Notes under the pieces: generated by a model | What the model saw: the letters and a program-made list of their open reading frames with translations, nothing else | What the model was told of the DNA's origin: nothing | The model's database searches: none | From: Deroplatys truncata | Lineage: Eukaryota; Arthropoda; Insecta; Mantodea; Mantidae | DNA: 64,000 nucleotides | Direction: 5' to 3' | NCBI GenBank assembly: GCA_030765065.1 | Contig: CM060984.1 | Location: forward strand, 83,787,988-83,851,987 | Translations under genes and position numbers: made by a program | Shown: one piece after another, positions 10,815 to 22,946 of the stretch | How the letters are laid out: the number at the start of each line of letters is the position of its first letter | Numbering within the stretch: position 1 is the stretch's first letter

Positions 10815-12733
10815 AACGGACGTGATACATTCACGCAGCTTTCTGTACTAATGAAAAATCCGCATACAGCTGTTCATTATATAATTAGTATTCATATAAA
10901 AAGGATTCTTCTATCCTCACCACGTTACTAACGATATATTGTTACATAGGCATTGTTTCAAATAATTAACGTGCTGTATTAACATGTTTCAACAAGCGGC
11001 GGAAACAGCATTAAAATGTTTACTCACGATAACAAGCTCTTGCGATGGAAAGAAAACAAGGGAGGTGGAGAAAAAATTGCAACTTTCAAGCACGTGCAAC
11101 AGGTGACATTTAAGATAGTTCTAAACCTACAACACGGACTATTTAAGAAATGATTACGGCAATGAAATAATTTATTTGACGCAAATTGTGTATACTAATG
11201 AGTTCTACATTTTACCTGTTTTAGTTTTTGTGTATCTTTTAAGATTTCCTAATTATACAGAATACAATTAATTAAGGCGAAATTTACAGTATATTCACAG
11301 AAAATTCAAGATATCTATTTTACTTCTCATGTCAACGTATTAAATGCAGTCATTTTAATCATAATCGTTACAGCTAATTTTGAGAAAAGAAAATGACAAA
11401 ACTCTTGCCATGTAAAGGATAGTATAGGGTGAAGAGATTTTCTTAAAACCTTCATGTAAGATTGAGGCAGTATTTTTAACACTTGAATAATTTCAATTAA
11501 AATTATATAATATGTAGTTTCAATAAGTCCTGAAGCAATATATAGGTAATAATTTTTAAAATGTATGTAACAGTCATTGCAAATGCTTATATTATTGTAA
11601 ACATGTTTAATAATGTTATGTAAATGCACTATGTAATTTAATAATGTAAGAGCTGTGAGAATAATAAGTTTAATGTTGCTAACAATGAGGTAACAACGAG
11701 GTAACCTTGAGACAATAATGAGTTTGAGAGTTTGAATGCTACTAGTCATTAGAGCAACGATAATGTAAATTTTGTGACAATTTAAAATTAGCCAATCAAC
11801 AGCCAGAAAAAGCTTTAATTAAATGCAGGTATTCTACTGGACTAGGATTAGCCAATCATAGACATGAAATACAGAAGATTACGGGTTTGGACGGTTGAAA
11901 TATGTTCAGTTGCCAGCAGACCTTGGTAGTGACCGGATGGAAGATGTGTTCTCTAAAGAAATATTACGTATTCGTGTGAAACGAAATTTAAGTATACGCG
12001 TTAACAAAGTGAAAGTATTAAGTAAAAGAATCTCACAGCTCTTAATATCAGTGTAGTGCTATTTAATTTGTGTCAAGGATTAATAAAAAAGAAGTGAATT
12101 TAAACTTAAACATCTGTGTAAGCCTACATTCTTGTCCCACCACACCCTGCCTAAGAGAAACGTGTCTCTACAAAGATTACTGACGCAGCCGAGGCAAAAA
12201 CAAACATAAATAATATCTATAGAACCAGTTTAATAATAAAGTTAATTTGTTTTAAACTTGCAGCGTAACAACAAAAAAAATACTTCTTAAAATCAGCTTT
12301 ACATACGTAGCAGAATATTACGTAACAAACAATCTTCTTCAAAATTGACGTTCATACGTGGTGCAAATACCACAAAGTATTCCAACAACAATAAACAACT
12401 CCAACGTAAAGACAATGACTACTTCAAGTTAGCACCCATACGTGGGGCATAACTACTTCAAGTTGGCGCCCATACGTCGGGCAAACTCTTACAACAAAGA
12501 ATAACTACCTCAAGATGTCGAACTTAAATACCAAATTTGGTATTTGACTGACTTTTCCTTTTTGAGTTACATTATTCACAGCAACAAACGCCCGCGCACA
12601 CAGATATGCACGTAGGGCTTTTTTCTAAAATTATCCCTTTTCCTTTTGTTCTCAGTTGACCTCAAAACATGCATAGAACTTTTGTTTAGGATCTTTCCTC
12701 TATCTACTATAAGCAGGTTCTAGAGAAAGTAAA
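10815..12733 (+). repeat. Family X repeat, diverged, split by a ~1.05 kb insertion
   Basis: The 5' part is 10,815-11,457 (starting near GACGTGATACATTCACGC) and the 3' part is 12,512-12,733, resuming at GATGTCGAACTTAAATACC and ending TAGAGAAAGTAAAG. The break falls in the block that reads 'CATCTCTGGAAGATACTGAA' in better copies. Confidence 0.6.
11458..12511 (+). mobile_element. Possible LTR-retroelement remnant inserted in family X
   Basis: The insert splits an X copy. It contains GATTAATAAAAAAG (polyA-signal-like) near 12,080, then repeated sequences resembling a retroviral primer-binding-site leader: AGCACCCATACGTGGGGC (about 12,432-12,449) and TGGCGCCCATACGTCGGGC (about 12,464-12,482), plus a weaker upstream copy. 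Many Gypsy-type elements have a TGGCGCCCA primer-binding site right after the 5' LTR. A 13-bp inverted pair (AAGAGCTGTGAGA near 11,648 and TCTCACAGCTCTT near 12,029) is also present. No gag or pol is seen. The boundaries of an LTR are not demonstrated. Confidence 0.35.
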
Positions 12734-13006
12734 GAGTGAGCAATTAGAGTAATTAAATTTGGAATTGAAATAAAAGACCACTTTGTTTTGATCCAGCTAC
12801 TGGGTAGACTGAAACCGTGAAATACAAATCTGCAGTGATTTTCATTCACTGCCTTATTTTAAAGATTTTGTGCAATCATTATAACATACACACAGATTCA
12901 AACATCTTCAAATACACTACCGTTTGTGAAAATTGCAACACCAAGAAACAATTTCCCGAACAACTCCAAACTTGGTGATAGTGTAGAAGAATGCGCAAGG
13001 CAATAA

Positions 13007-14716
13007 GTGATTAGGTTTGCAGAGAGATGGGGTACACGTAAGCCGAGCAGAGCCCTCTCGTGTCGGTCGGACAAGGTCAGTTTTGCGCCCAGTGTAATCA
13101 GTGCAGAGCTGTCAAACAATGTGGAAACAATAAAGAAAGTGCCAATACGCCTCGTCGACGTCAAAGGGAGCCGTATTCGGCATGTGAGTTCGAATGGGGC
13201 AGAATGATCTGTCTGCGGGAAGCGGGTTTGTAATACTGTGACATATCGGCGCGTACAGGGCATGCTGCTACGACAGTGGAAGCAGTATATGGAAGCAGTG
13301 GATAGATGAAGGTCGTACGCAGCGAAGAGTGAATACTGGACCACGGAACATGACCACAGCACGGGATGACCGTCATCTTGTCCGCATGGCCATAACGGTC
13401 TGTACAGTTTCATCCACAGTGTTGGCTCGACGCTGTAGCACTGCAACAGGTGTGAAATTGTCTTCATCAACGGTTCGTCGCTGTCTGCTGCAGGTTGGAC
13501 TGGTTGCATGCATGCCATTACGTCGGCTTCATTGTCCAGAAACCACAAGCTCCTCCGACTGCAATGGGCACGTGAACCCCGTCACTGGGGTGCTGAGTGG
13601 CAAAATACAGTCTTTTCGGACGAATCCCGCTTCAACGTGACTTACAATGTGAGGCGATAATTCTGATGGTCAGAAAATAAATAGTTAAATATCACTCATT
13701 AATATATATTCAGACATTAATTGAAATCAAAATTGACCAAATTCCACAGTTTTGGCATTATAGAATTGAAATTAGTACCGTAGAAAACTACCACTATGTT
13801 ATAAATCTTGTATATATTGAGTAATAAATGAGTCCGTAATCATGCAGTGTTACTTGCAAGATTTTTCGCAGAAAATAAAGTTTAGAGACCGCTACCCGGT
13901 GGCGTGGGTAACGCATTGTTGTTGTCTACAGTTAGGGGTTTCGGCGAGCCGTTGGGGATACACAACGTCTTTTAAAAGGCATTTAAAAATACAAAATGTT
14001 TGAAGTAACCAATGAGAAATCACAATAAAATAGCAGAAAGGAAAATAACCAATGAGAAGATGATAATGATTGGCGACGTGCAGATATCTCTGCTGGACCG
14101 GGCACAACAACAACGATATAATCACAGGTAATAAACCCACTTCACCATCGACGAAGAGAAAAACGCTACATATGATGGCCGCATACATGTCCGGCGATAC
14201 CGTAGTGAACGCAACCTGGAGGGCTGCATTGTTGAGCGGCATAACGGACAAACACCAAGTGTGATTGTTTAGAGCCATTGGTTACAACAACTGATCTCGC
14301 CTCCTACGAATTGAGAGTAACTAACGATGGTTATAGAGCCTAAGGTACTCCCCCTACTTCAGGCATCTCCATAGGCCACATTTCAACAAGACAATGCCCG
14401 ACCACATATTGCGAGGGATGTACAAGCCTTCTTCGAAGAGCGACGGGTACCATTGCTTCCCTGGCCTGCACGTTCGCCTAACATGTCGCCCATCAAACAT
14501 GTCTGGGATATGGTTGGTCAGCACATGGTGCGTCACGGTCCTCCAGTAACCAGTGTTAAGGATTTGTGGGCTCGAATACAAACTACGTGGAGCGAAATCC
14601 CTCAGGAACTTATTCAAAAACTTTTTGATTCAATGCCACGGCGTGTAGTAGCTCTAATTGAAGCGCATGGAGGCCGCACCAAATACGGAATATTAGGGCT
14701 TAAAGTTTATGTATAG
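13007..14716 (+). pseudogene. Tc1-type (DDE) transposase, broken
   Basis: Plus-strand fragments follow the order of insect Tc1-like transposases. First are N-terminal helix-turn-helix pieces (about 13,010-13,200), then TGPRNMTTARDDRHLVRMA and the paired-like segment with SSSTVRRCLLQVGLVA (13,329-13,540). SFRTNPASTxxxYN follows near 13,615-13,645, where the first catalytic Asp would be expected (SDESRFN in relatives) but the frame is shifted. After the insert come RRYRSERNLEGCIVERHNG and then QQDNARPHIARDVQAFFEE (14,384-14,440), which carries the second catalytic Asp. The C-terminal block WPARSPNMSPIKHVWDMVG (from about 14,462) is in the 87-codon open frame at 14,453-14,716. Tc1 enzymes normally have SPDLNPIEH here; the catalytic Glu reads Lys (IKH), so this copy would be inactive even without the frameshifts. 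Confidence 0.75.
13645..14172. other. Insertion of unknown type inside the Tc1 transposase
   Basis: Transposase similarity stops at CTTACAATG (about 13,645) and resumes at ATGATGGCCGCATACATG (about 14,172), leaving about 530 bases with no similarity. ATG is present on both sides and could be a 3-bp duplication. I do not recognise the content, and I see no clear terminal repeats. Confidence 0.5.
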
Positions 14717-15025
14717 ATTTGAAAAGTTTATCATTTGTTACTTGTCATGTACCTAACCTGTGGTATTAAATTCATTGAATTCTTGCGTTTCCTTCTTGAT
14801 GTTGCAATTTTCACAAACGGCAGCGTAGCATCGCATCTTGACTTGACCAATGCCTAATGTCGTATTTTATCAATAAATATGACAAAGCATTATCCTCGCA
14901 TTGTATTAAACAGCCATTCTCCATCAATAGTCCAATCAGTTAATTTAGGAAACCAATCAAAATGTGTTGAATATCTTGGAATGTCCATGAGTTGACGATC
15001 AATTTGAAAACATCCCATAAACGAT

Positions 15026-15540
15026 ATCGAGCGAGATGACGCAGGCGGTAAACCGACCTTCCTGACCCGTGAGTTTTTTGGGGAGGTTTACCCGGGTCGC
15101 TAGGCGAATGCTGGGAGGGTTTATTACATCCCCCGAATTTCCTGTCCCTCCATTTCACCTACATTCTCATTTCACTTCAGCTTTCATCTGCTTGGTCTGT
15201 TTCAGGGTTGAAAGTGTCGGTGGGAGTCTCGGCGTTGCATGACAGGGGAAAAGGATACTCTGTGTAGGCCTTCGTATCCCGGAATGGGGCCGGTTTCCGT
15301 GTTTCAGGCCCCCCTGGCGATGTGCCGGCCCGCAGGGAGGGAGGGGGCCGCTTGCACCAGCTGATATCCGGGAGTTTCAATCTGTAAAAGCTAGGGATCC
15401 TCCCCTCCGCCTGCCGATCCTCCCGGGCCGCTCTCCATCTCCTCTCACCTCACGCCTGCCTCCCGGGGGCTTCCGTTAGGGGCTTCAGGCACAAAAGATC
15501 TTGTGGGTCGAGGTGCTAAATCCCCTTCCGCCATTAGTTC
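15026..15540 (+). repeat. tRNA-derived SINE, uninterrupted relative of the Polinton target
   Basis: The head CGAGCGAGATGACGCAGGCG is followed by the body ACCCGGGTCGCTAGGCGAATG, TTTCCTGTCCCTCCATTTCAC (15,138-15,158) and GTGTCGGTGGGAGTCTCGGC (15,212-15,231). The same body occurs split at 29,383-29,538 and 45,842-46,205, where the 16.3 kb element sits between 'CAATTCACCTC' and 'CACCTCATTTTTCATTTCAG'. Confidence 0.7.
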
Positions 15541-16055
15541 GTACAATTAATTATTTTAAAGAAGATGCAGACACTATTTAGCAGAAAAGTATTACTATTT
15601 TAGATCAGATAACGCTTCCTACTGAAGTGGGTGACTTGAATTTCCTTATAATTAACTCGCTGGCTTTCCGACGAGACATGGAAACTCGAATGACGAATTA
15701 ATTTAATTTACCTCCCCCTTTCTTTATGAAGTTGATGATCTATGTGTTCTATAAGATTTTTATGCTTAATCCCTTCCTTTACCCCCTTATACTTGCAATT
15801 TTGTACGGCCCCATCTATTCCTAACAACGGATGAAAAATCCCCTGATATGCATGCAAAAGGAAGTGAAAATCGGCTTAACGTCTAACATCCTTAACCTCC
15901 CCCCGAAGTCTTCCAAGTTTAGGAAATTCTGCATACCCTTTGACTGTGAAATAATTATCTGTTTCGTCCGATATGGGCTACCATGTTAAGAGACGTTAAA
16001 CTTGAAGAAGAAAAAATAATAGTTGAAATGGTCCAATAATCACAGTAGGTGAAAT
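15541..16055. other. AT-rich spacer, nothing recognised
   Basis: No supported feature. Confidence 0.35.
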
Positions 16056-16059
16056 TTAA

Positions 16060-16432
16060 ACCTAGTGTGCCGTGTCCGAGTAGTTTAACCGCTCGTCTAC
16101 CATCAAGGTGGCGCGGGTTCAATCTCGGGGAACCGCATGTGGGATTTGTGGTGGACAAAGCGGCGTCACGGCAGGTTTCCTTCGGGTTCTCCGGTTTCTC
16201 CCGCCATTCATTCCACAAATTGCTCCATCACAACCCTTCTTTCCGTTCATTTCACCGACATTCCATATCATCTCCTTCCTCGCTCTCATACCAAGCTTCG
16301 GGCTGATCACTCATCCTGGCTGTTCTCTTTAATAATAGTCTGTGCTCCCCGACAGGTGTTTGACCCCAGGCACCCGTTTGTAAGTCCTAGGGTGTAAACC
16401 CTACCAATGGGGAGGTTAAACTCAGAAAATTA
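16060..16432 (+). repeat. tRNA-derived SINE
   Basis: The head CCGTGTCCGAGTAGTTTAAC is followed by a B-box GCGGGTTCAATCTCG (about 16,113-16,127) and a body GGTTTCCTTCGGGTTCTCCG. The 3' tail GTAAGTCCTAGGGTGTAAAC (16,381-16,400) recurs in the SINE at 59,628-59,940. Confidence 0.7.
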
Positions 16433-18860
16433 AAGAAGGGTGAACTAAAACCTTTGTACCTTCTTCTTCTTGGTCTTGAAGTCATTTAATAGCATAGGAG
16501 CTACACGGTTTATACATAATACAGAAACCCTTAAAATAGTCAACGAAATAGAGGTGAAGTTGGTGAATATGTAAATACCGCACTCCTAAGCCACCAGGTT
16601 AATCAACAATTTTCTCCGTTGTCAATTAAAACATGTCGGTTCGCTGATTTCTAATGTTAAGAATTTCCCCTCTTTTTACAATAATTATTTAGTATACCTT
16701 GCTAACGAAGTTGATTACACCATAAGTATAAAGTAAACAATGAACAATTTTCGTACATAAGGGTTATTAAAATAGTTTGGCATCTTATTTTACATGTATA
16801 TTCTGTAAAGTAACAGCAACTATTTTCTACTCCATGGCATTCTAAACTAAAAGTAAAGACCTACTTCGCAAATGTTCTTTTATAACACGAATGTGTTCGT
16901 ATTCAAGCACAAGGGATTTGTAAATTCTTATTAATCATTTAGTAATTTATGAAAGAAATTAGATCATGTTTTAAAGCCCCCTTTCCGTCAGAAATATTTG
17001 GTTCTTTTTAATAGTGAAACAATTATAAAAATTGGTTGAGTGGTTTTCCAAGGTTACACAGACCTTTTTTTCTGTCTTTATAATATATATTGAAATAAAA
17101 AAGCCTTAAGAGTGGGGAAATAAATTATAAATAGAAGCCGTGAGGGTGGGTGCCATTTCAAGTAGGAAGATCATGAAGTTAGAATTTATTTAGTTAAACA
17201 GATATGGAATATTTGTGCTCCGGCTTGAGAGTTTAGCCATGAGCATTTATCTTCAGGTGTTGTCACTGCGAGATTGAGTTATTATACCAGACGAAAATTT
17301 TAAATACTCGAGATTTCTGTGCAAAACATAAATTTATTATATTGTCAGTTAAACACAAATTGATCTCAATTAAGCTGAACAACAATTCTTTCATATGCTA
17401 TTTTCTCTTCACGTGTCGGTCACAATGATGGACCGATGCGAAGATTTTTTAACACCCCGAATGAGGAATGATTGCGAAGTGCTTTCAATAATTTGAACTT
17501 CTTCTTGGATACTTTATAACATGTTTATATAATTCCATAGTATTGAAAATAACAAAGTGTCAAGAATTTTTTTCTTTGTGTACATACGAAACAAATTGAG
17601 TGTTCATTTTGGTGAAGAAGAACACCGTCTACCTCGCGAACTGAAATCAGTTGATACTTCTAGTCCAATCCATAAAATTACAATCGCCTAATATATCCAT
17701 ATTTTAACCAAACAAATACATTTTCCGTTAAATTCATGGAGTAGGCACAGTTATATCTATCATGAAGCTATTCAGTGTTAGCCATGTTTTAGTCTACCAT
17801 CACTACATGGTAATTACACCATGGCCTGTCTATCTATTTAGGCACGGTGTTCATTACGTGAGGAAGTTTTGTACATAGAAGATCGTTATAATCTTCTAAT
17901 TTAATTTTAAATTATGCTTAATTTAGGCTAAATGTACTTTTATGTTTAATAGGTCAACACACATGATATTCAGAAATTAATCAATTAACAAATCTGCGGA
18001 TATGAACGAATATCCATTGAAAACAATAAGAAGTTATATCAACTTTGAATAATATACATCAAATATATAAACATTAATGTGTGTAACAGTCACACCTTAT
18101 CTGGAATATATAACCCTGATTAGTACTCTGCACTTCTACCACTGTTACTGCACGTCTGTCTTGTCTGAGATGGAGCTACTCTAAGGAAGGAATCGCAGTC
18201 AATCGTTCCAAGGCAAAACTGTGCGTATTTCCACCTGTGCCGTAAGGTTTGTTCCAAAATACTCGTAGTCAATTACATAGAAAAACTGGAGTAATAAGCA
18301 TTTATGAATCTCAAACATCATTAACAGGGGCATAGTTCAATTCTGAGCACGGTTTTGGTGCAACTTCTTAACTATTTGGCGTTAAAAGCAAAGGCTACTC
18401 AGAAATATTATGTGCTTATAGACTTTTGCTTTAAATAGAAAAGCTTCATTATAAGCGAGGTATTTCGATTTTATTATTATCCCCCCAAATTTCCCTTTTG
18501 GGTAAATTACTGAGACAGTTATTCTCTAACATCTAATGCTACCTATCAAACTCCAAAACAAGTTGAGAGAAAAAATACCCACGCACATACCGAATTTCTC
18601 TTGAATGACGCGACTGGCAGTCAGGTGCTCCCACGGCACTATTATCTATACGAATCCGTTGGTGAAGCAGGGGAAGACTCGCCATTTCTCACGATGCGAA
18701 ACACGGTTAGTATCATAAAAGGCGTTCCAAATGGTGCCTCTATACAAGCCTCACACCGGCTGAACACATTATTCAACTCTTGACGAATTTCTGCAACTGA
18801 AATATTGGGAGATTTCTGAATAAACTTTATCTTTAAGCAGTGCCCTCAGGTAATAATCAC
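16433..18860. other. 2.4 kb AT-rich spacer, nothing recognised
   Basis: I scanned both strands for coding motifs, tRNA-like boxes and family X blocks and found none that I can support. Confidence 0.35.
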
Positions 18861-18871
18861 ATAGATTTACA
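18861..18871. repeat. LINE target-site duplication, copy 1
   Basis: ATAGATTTACA directly precedes the LINE 3' end. The identical 11 bases lie at 24,877-24,887. Confidence 0.85.
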
Positions 18872-19241
18872 TGATGATGATGATGATATGCGGTTTAAGG
18901 GCGCTAAACTGCTGAGGTCATCAGCGCCCTTACAAGGTATAAAATATAGTCAAAGTATAAAAGACAGGTAAAAGAACCGCATAATTAAAAAACGGGACAC
19001 AAACCCGCAATGTTCAGAAAGCTAAAAATAACAATAAGACAATAACAATATTAACAATAACAACAATAATAAAAATACAAATATCCGAAAAACCAACACA
19101 CTAAAAGCATAGGCAATAAAAGATTAAAACGTGTCAAGAACTGTAGAATGCGAGGGACATGAGCGCCATATGTCCACTGGGGAGTAAGTCCCTATTAAAA
19201 CATACAGAATAACATAACAAAGCTAAAAGACGCTCAGCGCA

Positions 19242-22200
19242 TCAAATGCGACGATTAAAACCAATGTCACTTATAAAACGTAAAAGACATTCTACAGCAT
19301 GCGTGTCGTCTGCCAAAACGTTGGCTATGCCAACAGGCAGACCCACGCGAACGCGCAGTGGAGCTAAAACTTGACACTCAGTTAAAATGTGACGCACCGT
19401 TAAGGGCACGTCACACTGCTGACACAGTGGAGCGGGATCACCACTGAGCAGGTAACTATGACTAAAACGGCAATGTCCAATTCGTAAACGGGCTAAAAGT
19501 ACCTCTTCCCGACGTGAAGAACGAGAAGAGGTATCCCAGATTAACGGGAGAGGCTTAACCTCCCGCAACTTGTTCCCCCGGAGGGCCGTCCACTCATCGC
19601 GCCAGCGCGAGAGGATGCGGCGCGTTAAATAACACACGAATCTGACGAGGGAACAACAGAGGTAAAAAATCTGGGTAATAAAATCGCCGATTTCGCAGCG
19701 GCGTCGGCAGACTCATTACCTGAGATGCCCACATGACCTGGAATCCACATGAAGGAGACGCTGATGCCAGAGACACCAAGCGAGTGGAGCAGGTCATGAA
19801 TGCGCTGTACGAGCGGGTGGTAACTGTACAGCGAGCTAATACTTTGAAGAGCACTCAGGGAGTCGGAACAAATAAAACAGTGCCGTAAGTCGTGCCGCTG
19901 AATATATAAAAGAGACTGATAAATGCTAAAAAGTTCGGCGGTAAAAATCGAACATTGCTCTGGTAAACGAAAGGTAAAACTATTTCCACCACAAAAAAGG
20001 CACATCCTACTCCAGCATCAGTCTTAGATCCATCAGTAAAGATAAAAGGCAAGTCCCCGAATTGCGACTGAAGTTCTAAAAACGCTGATCTAAAGACTGA
20101 AGAAGGGGCCTCATTCTTCGGCATTGACGATAACCCAAGGTGACAGAGGGCCTCAGCGCGCGACCATGGAGGAAAACGCGTTTCCCCCCTTGGAAGGGCC
20201 GGCGCTGGCGTAACGTCCAAATGCCGAAGTAGCAGTCGAAATCGAACCCCTGGAGGGAGCTATGCAGAGGAGCTAACTAAATATTGCCGGTCAAGTGAAT
20301 CCTCGAAAAATGCCGCGAAAGACAGGTGGTCAGCCAAGCTGGAGAGTCGACAGGCATAGCTGCACAAGAGCATCTCACGCCTGGAGGACAGCGGAGGCTC
20401 TGCAGCTTCAGCGTAAAGACTGGGCACGGGGCTAGTTGGAAAGGCCCCTGTAGCGACTCTAATACCACGATGATGAATGGGATCCAAGCGACGTAACACA
20501 GATGGACGTGCCGATGAAAAGACAATACACCCGTAATCAAGTTTGGATTGGACCAAAGAGCGATATAGACGCAGAAGGATGGTCCGATCAGCTCCCCAGG
20601 ATGTGCCACTTAAAACACGTAAAAGATTAAGAGAACGGTCACACTTTGCTTTTAAAAAAGAAATGTGCGAGGTCCAACACAACTTTCTATCAAAGATCAA
20701 CCCCAAAAATTTCGCCTCGTCTGCAAACGGAAGCATCCCTGGCCCTAGATGGAGAGAGGGCGGAGGGGAATACTTCCGGCGCCAGAAGTTGATGCAGACG
20801 GATTTCTCGGCGGAGAAATTAAAGCCGTTGGCGTTACTCCAGGCGTAGAGACGGTCGATACAGCTCTGGAGACGGCGTTCGAGTAGACAGGTCCGCCGTG
20901 AACTGCAATAAATGGCAAAATCAACAAAAAGGACGATGAAATGCCAGGTGGAATACAATCAACAATGGGGTTGATAGCAATCGCAAAAAGTGTGACACTG
21001 AGTACAGAGCCCTGCGGTACTCCGTTCTCTTGAATAAAACGACTAGATAAAACCGAGCCCACACGTACACGAAAGACGCGGTCCGTCATATACTCCCGAA
21101 GAAATATGGGAAGACGACCGCGGATATTCCATGCGTGAAGTGTACGTAAAATGCCGCCCCTCCAACAAGTGTCATAAGCTTTCTCCAGGTCAAAAAATAC
21201 AGCCACGGTTTGACACTTTCTCAGAAATCCATTCATAATATGCGTCGACAAGGACACCAGATGGTCGACGGTAGAGCGATAGCGACGAAATCCGCACTGA
21301 GCGTTCGCTAGAAGTTTCTGAGACTCAAGCCACCATGTCAAGCGCCCGTTGATCATGCGCTCCATCACCTTGCAAATGCAACTGGTGAGGGAGATAGGGC
21401 GGTAGCTGGAAGGTAGTTGGCGATCCTTCCCAGGCTTAAGAATAGGGACAGTGCTGCCTTCGCGCCAAACGGAAGGAAAAATGCCGTCTTGCCAAATACG
21501 GTTATAGACCTGTAAGAGAAAGCGTTTACTGTCGGCTGAAAGATGCTTTAACATCAGTACATGAATGCCGTCCGGCCTAGGAGCGGAGTGCCTAGAGCAA
21601 TGAAGAGCGTGCTCCAGCTCCCGCATTGTGAAAAGGTCATTATAACACTCAATATCAGCAGACCGAAAATTAATGGTGTCGGGATCCAGCCGGGCTTTGA
21701 TAGAGCGAAAGCCGGCGGAATAATGGTCTGAACTGGATACCGCCTCAAATGCAGCACCCAGAGTGTTAGCGATGGCAGCCGGATCCACTAAGTGTCATTG
21801 GAAACCTGAAGGCCAGAAACAGTACAATGCGACACTTTACCTGAGAAGCGACGAAGTTTATCCTAAACAACAGATGAAGGCGTAAAGCGATTAAAAGACT
21901 CGACAAAACGAGTCCACGACGCCTTCTTGCTATCCTGAATAATGCGACGAGCCCTGGCGCGCGATTGTTTAAAAGTCACCAAATTATCAAGTGTAGGGCG
22001 TCGCCGAAATACCCTAAGTGCAGTCCTACGGGCACGAACGGCGTCCCGACAATCCTCGTTCCACCACGGAACAGGTGACCGCCGAGGTTGAGAGGATGAA
22101 CGGGGAACTGCGCGTTCGGCGGCAGAGAAAATCGTAGACGTAAGGTGCTGCACTAGTTGGTAAATGTCGGCGAAGGGCTGATCGTAAAACTGCACGAGGC

Positions 22201-22924
22201 TGGAATACAAGCTCCAGTCGGCTTTTGTGAATATCCAGGTAGGTACTCTGGAATGCTGAACGTGGTGTGACAGAAGAGAAACGATGCAGGGATAATGGTC
22301 GCTGGAGTAGGTGTCAGCGACGACGTTCCACTGAAGACGACGAGCAAGCTGGAGTGAGCAAATGGCAAGGTCCAGGTGAGAGAATGTACCAGAAGAATCA
22401 GAAATAAAAGTAGGTGCACCTTTATTGAGAATGGAAAAATTAAACTGATAAAGAATGTCGGAAAGAAGAGTTCCCCTCGCACAAGCCCTAGGCGAACCCC
22501 ACAGTGGATGATGGGCATTAAAATCTCCCAACAGAAGAAATGGTGTTGGGAGAGCGGACAGGAGAGCTCGAATGTCCGCGGGAGCGAGGGGAGACGATGG
22601 AGGTGAATACACAGAGCAAACAGAAAACAAAAAGCCGGGTAAGTGAAGGCAAACGGCAACAGCTTGCAAGTCGGATGTAAGTGTGACAGGTTTAAAATGA
22701 ACGTCGTTACGCACTAACAACATGACACCTCCATGAGCAGGAGTACCCTCCTCCGGTTCAAGGTCGTAGCGAACCGGAGTATATCCTCGGAGATCAAAAG
22801 GATCGTGAGGGCGAAGCTTAGTCTCCTGCAAACATACGACCATAGGCGAATGGGAACGCAATAAAAGTTGCAGTTCCGCCCTATGCGATCGTACACCACG
22901 TACATTCCAGGTCAGGATAGCCAT
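19242..22924 (-). pseudogene. LINE ORF2: endonuclease, reverse transcriptase, RNase H (broken)
   Basis: The ATG at 22,924 opens MAILTWNVRGVRSHRAEL, the start of an APE-type endonuclease. LQETKL, GDFNAHHPLWGS and SSDHYPCIV are its metal-binding and catalytic blocks (353 codons to 21,863). After a break the reverse transcriptase runs in 20,745-21,788: SSYRPISLTSCICKVMERMI, FFDLEKAYDT and NGVPQGSVLS. The catalytic FVDD box lies in a second frame (ORF 20,260-20,958). RNase H follows in further frames at about 19,625-20,220, with TDGSKTDAGVG, CSDSLSALQS and WIPGHVGISGNESADAAAKS. The C-terminus (19,242-19,637) ends with a zinc knuckle, CQQCDVPLTVRHILTEC. At least three frame changes or stops abolish function. 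RNase H plus a C-terminal knuckle places it nearest to I-type elements. Confidence 0.9.
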
Positions 22925-22946
22925 TAAGAAAAAGAGGATAAACTGT

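Larger units (their letters stand above)
12915..14825 (+). mobile_element. Tc1-like DNA transposon, degraded, with TA target duplication
   Basis: Terminal inverted repeats face each other: CACTACCGTTTGTGAAAATT at the left and AATTTTCACAAACGGCAGCG at the right, flanked by TA at 12,913-12,914 and 14,826-14,827. The inverted similarity continues inward through a GTTGCAA block (about 12,934-12,940 and 14,801-14,807). A Tc1-type transposase remnant lies inside on the plus strand. A ~0.53 kb foreign insert interrupts it. Confidence 0.8.

Noticed and set aside
11327-11749. 140-codon open frame
   Set aside because: AT-rich frame crossing the junction of X and the LTR-like insert; no motif.
12898-13548. 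216-codon minus-strand frame
   Set aside because: Antisense shadow of the Tc1 transposase, which reads on the plus strand with family motifs.
16049-16397. Several overlapping open frames of 60-87 codons
   Set aside because: All lie in a SINE body and on both strands.
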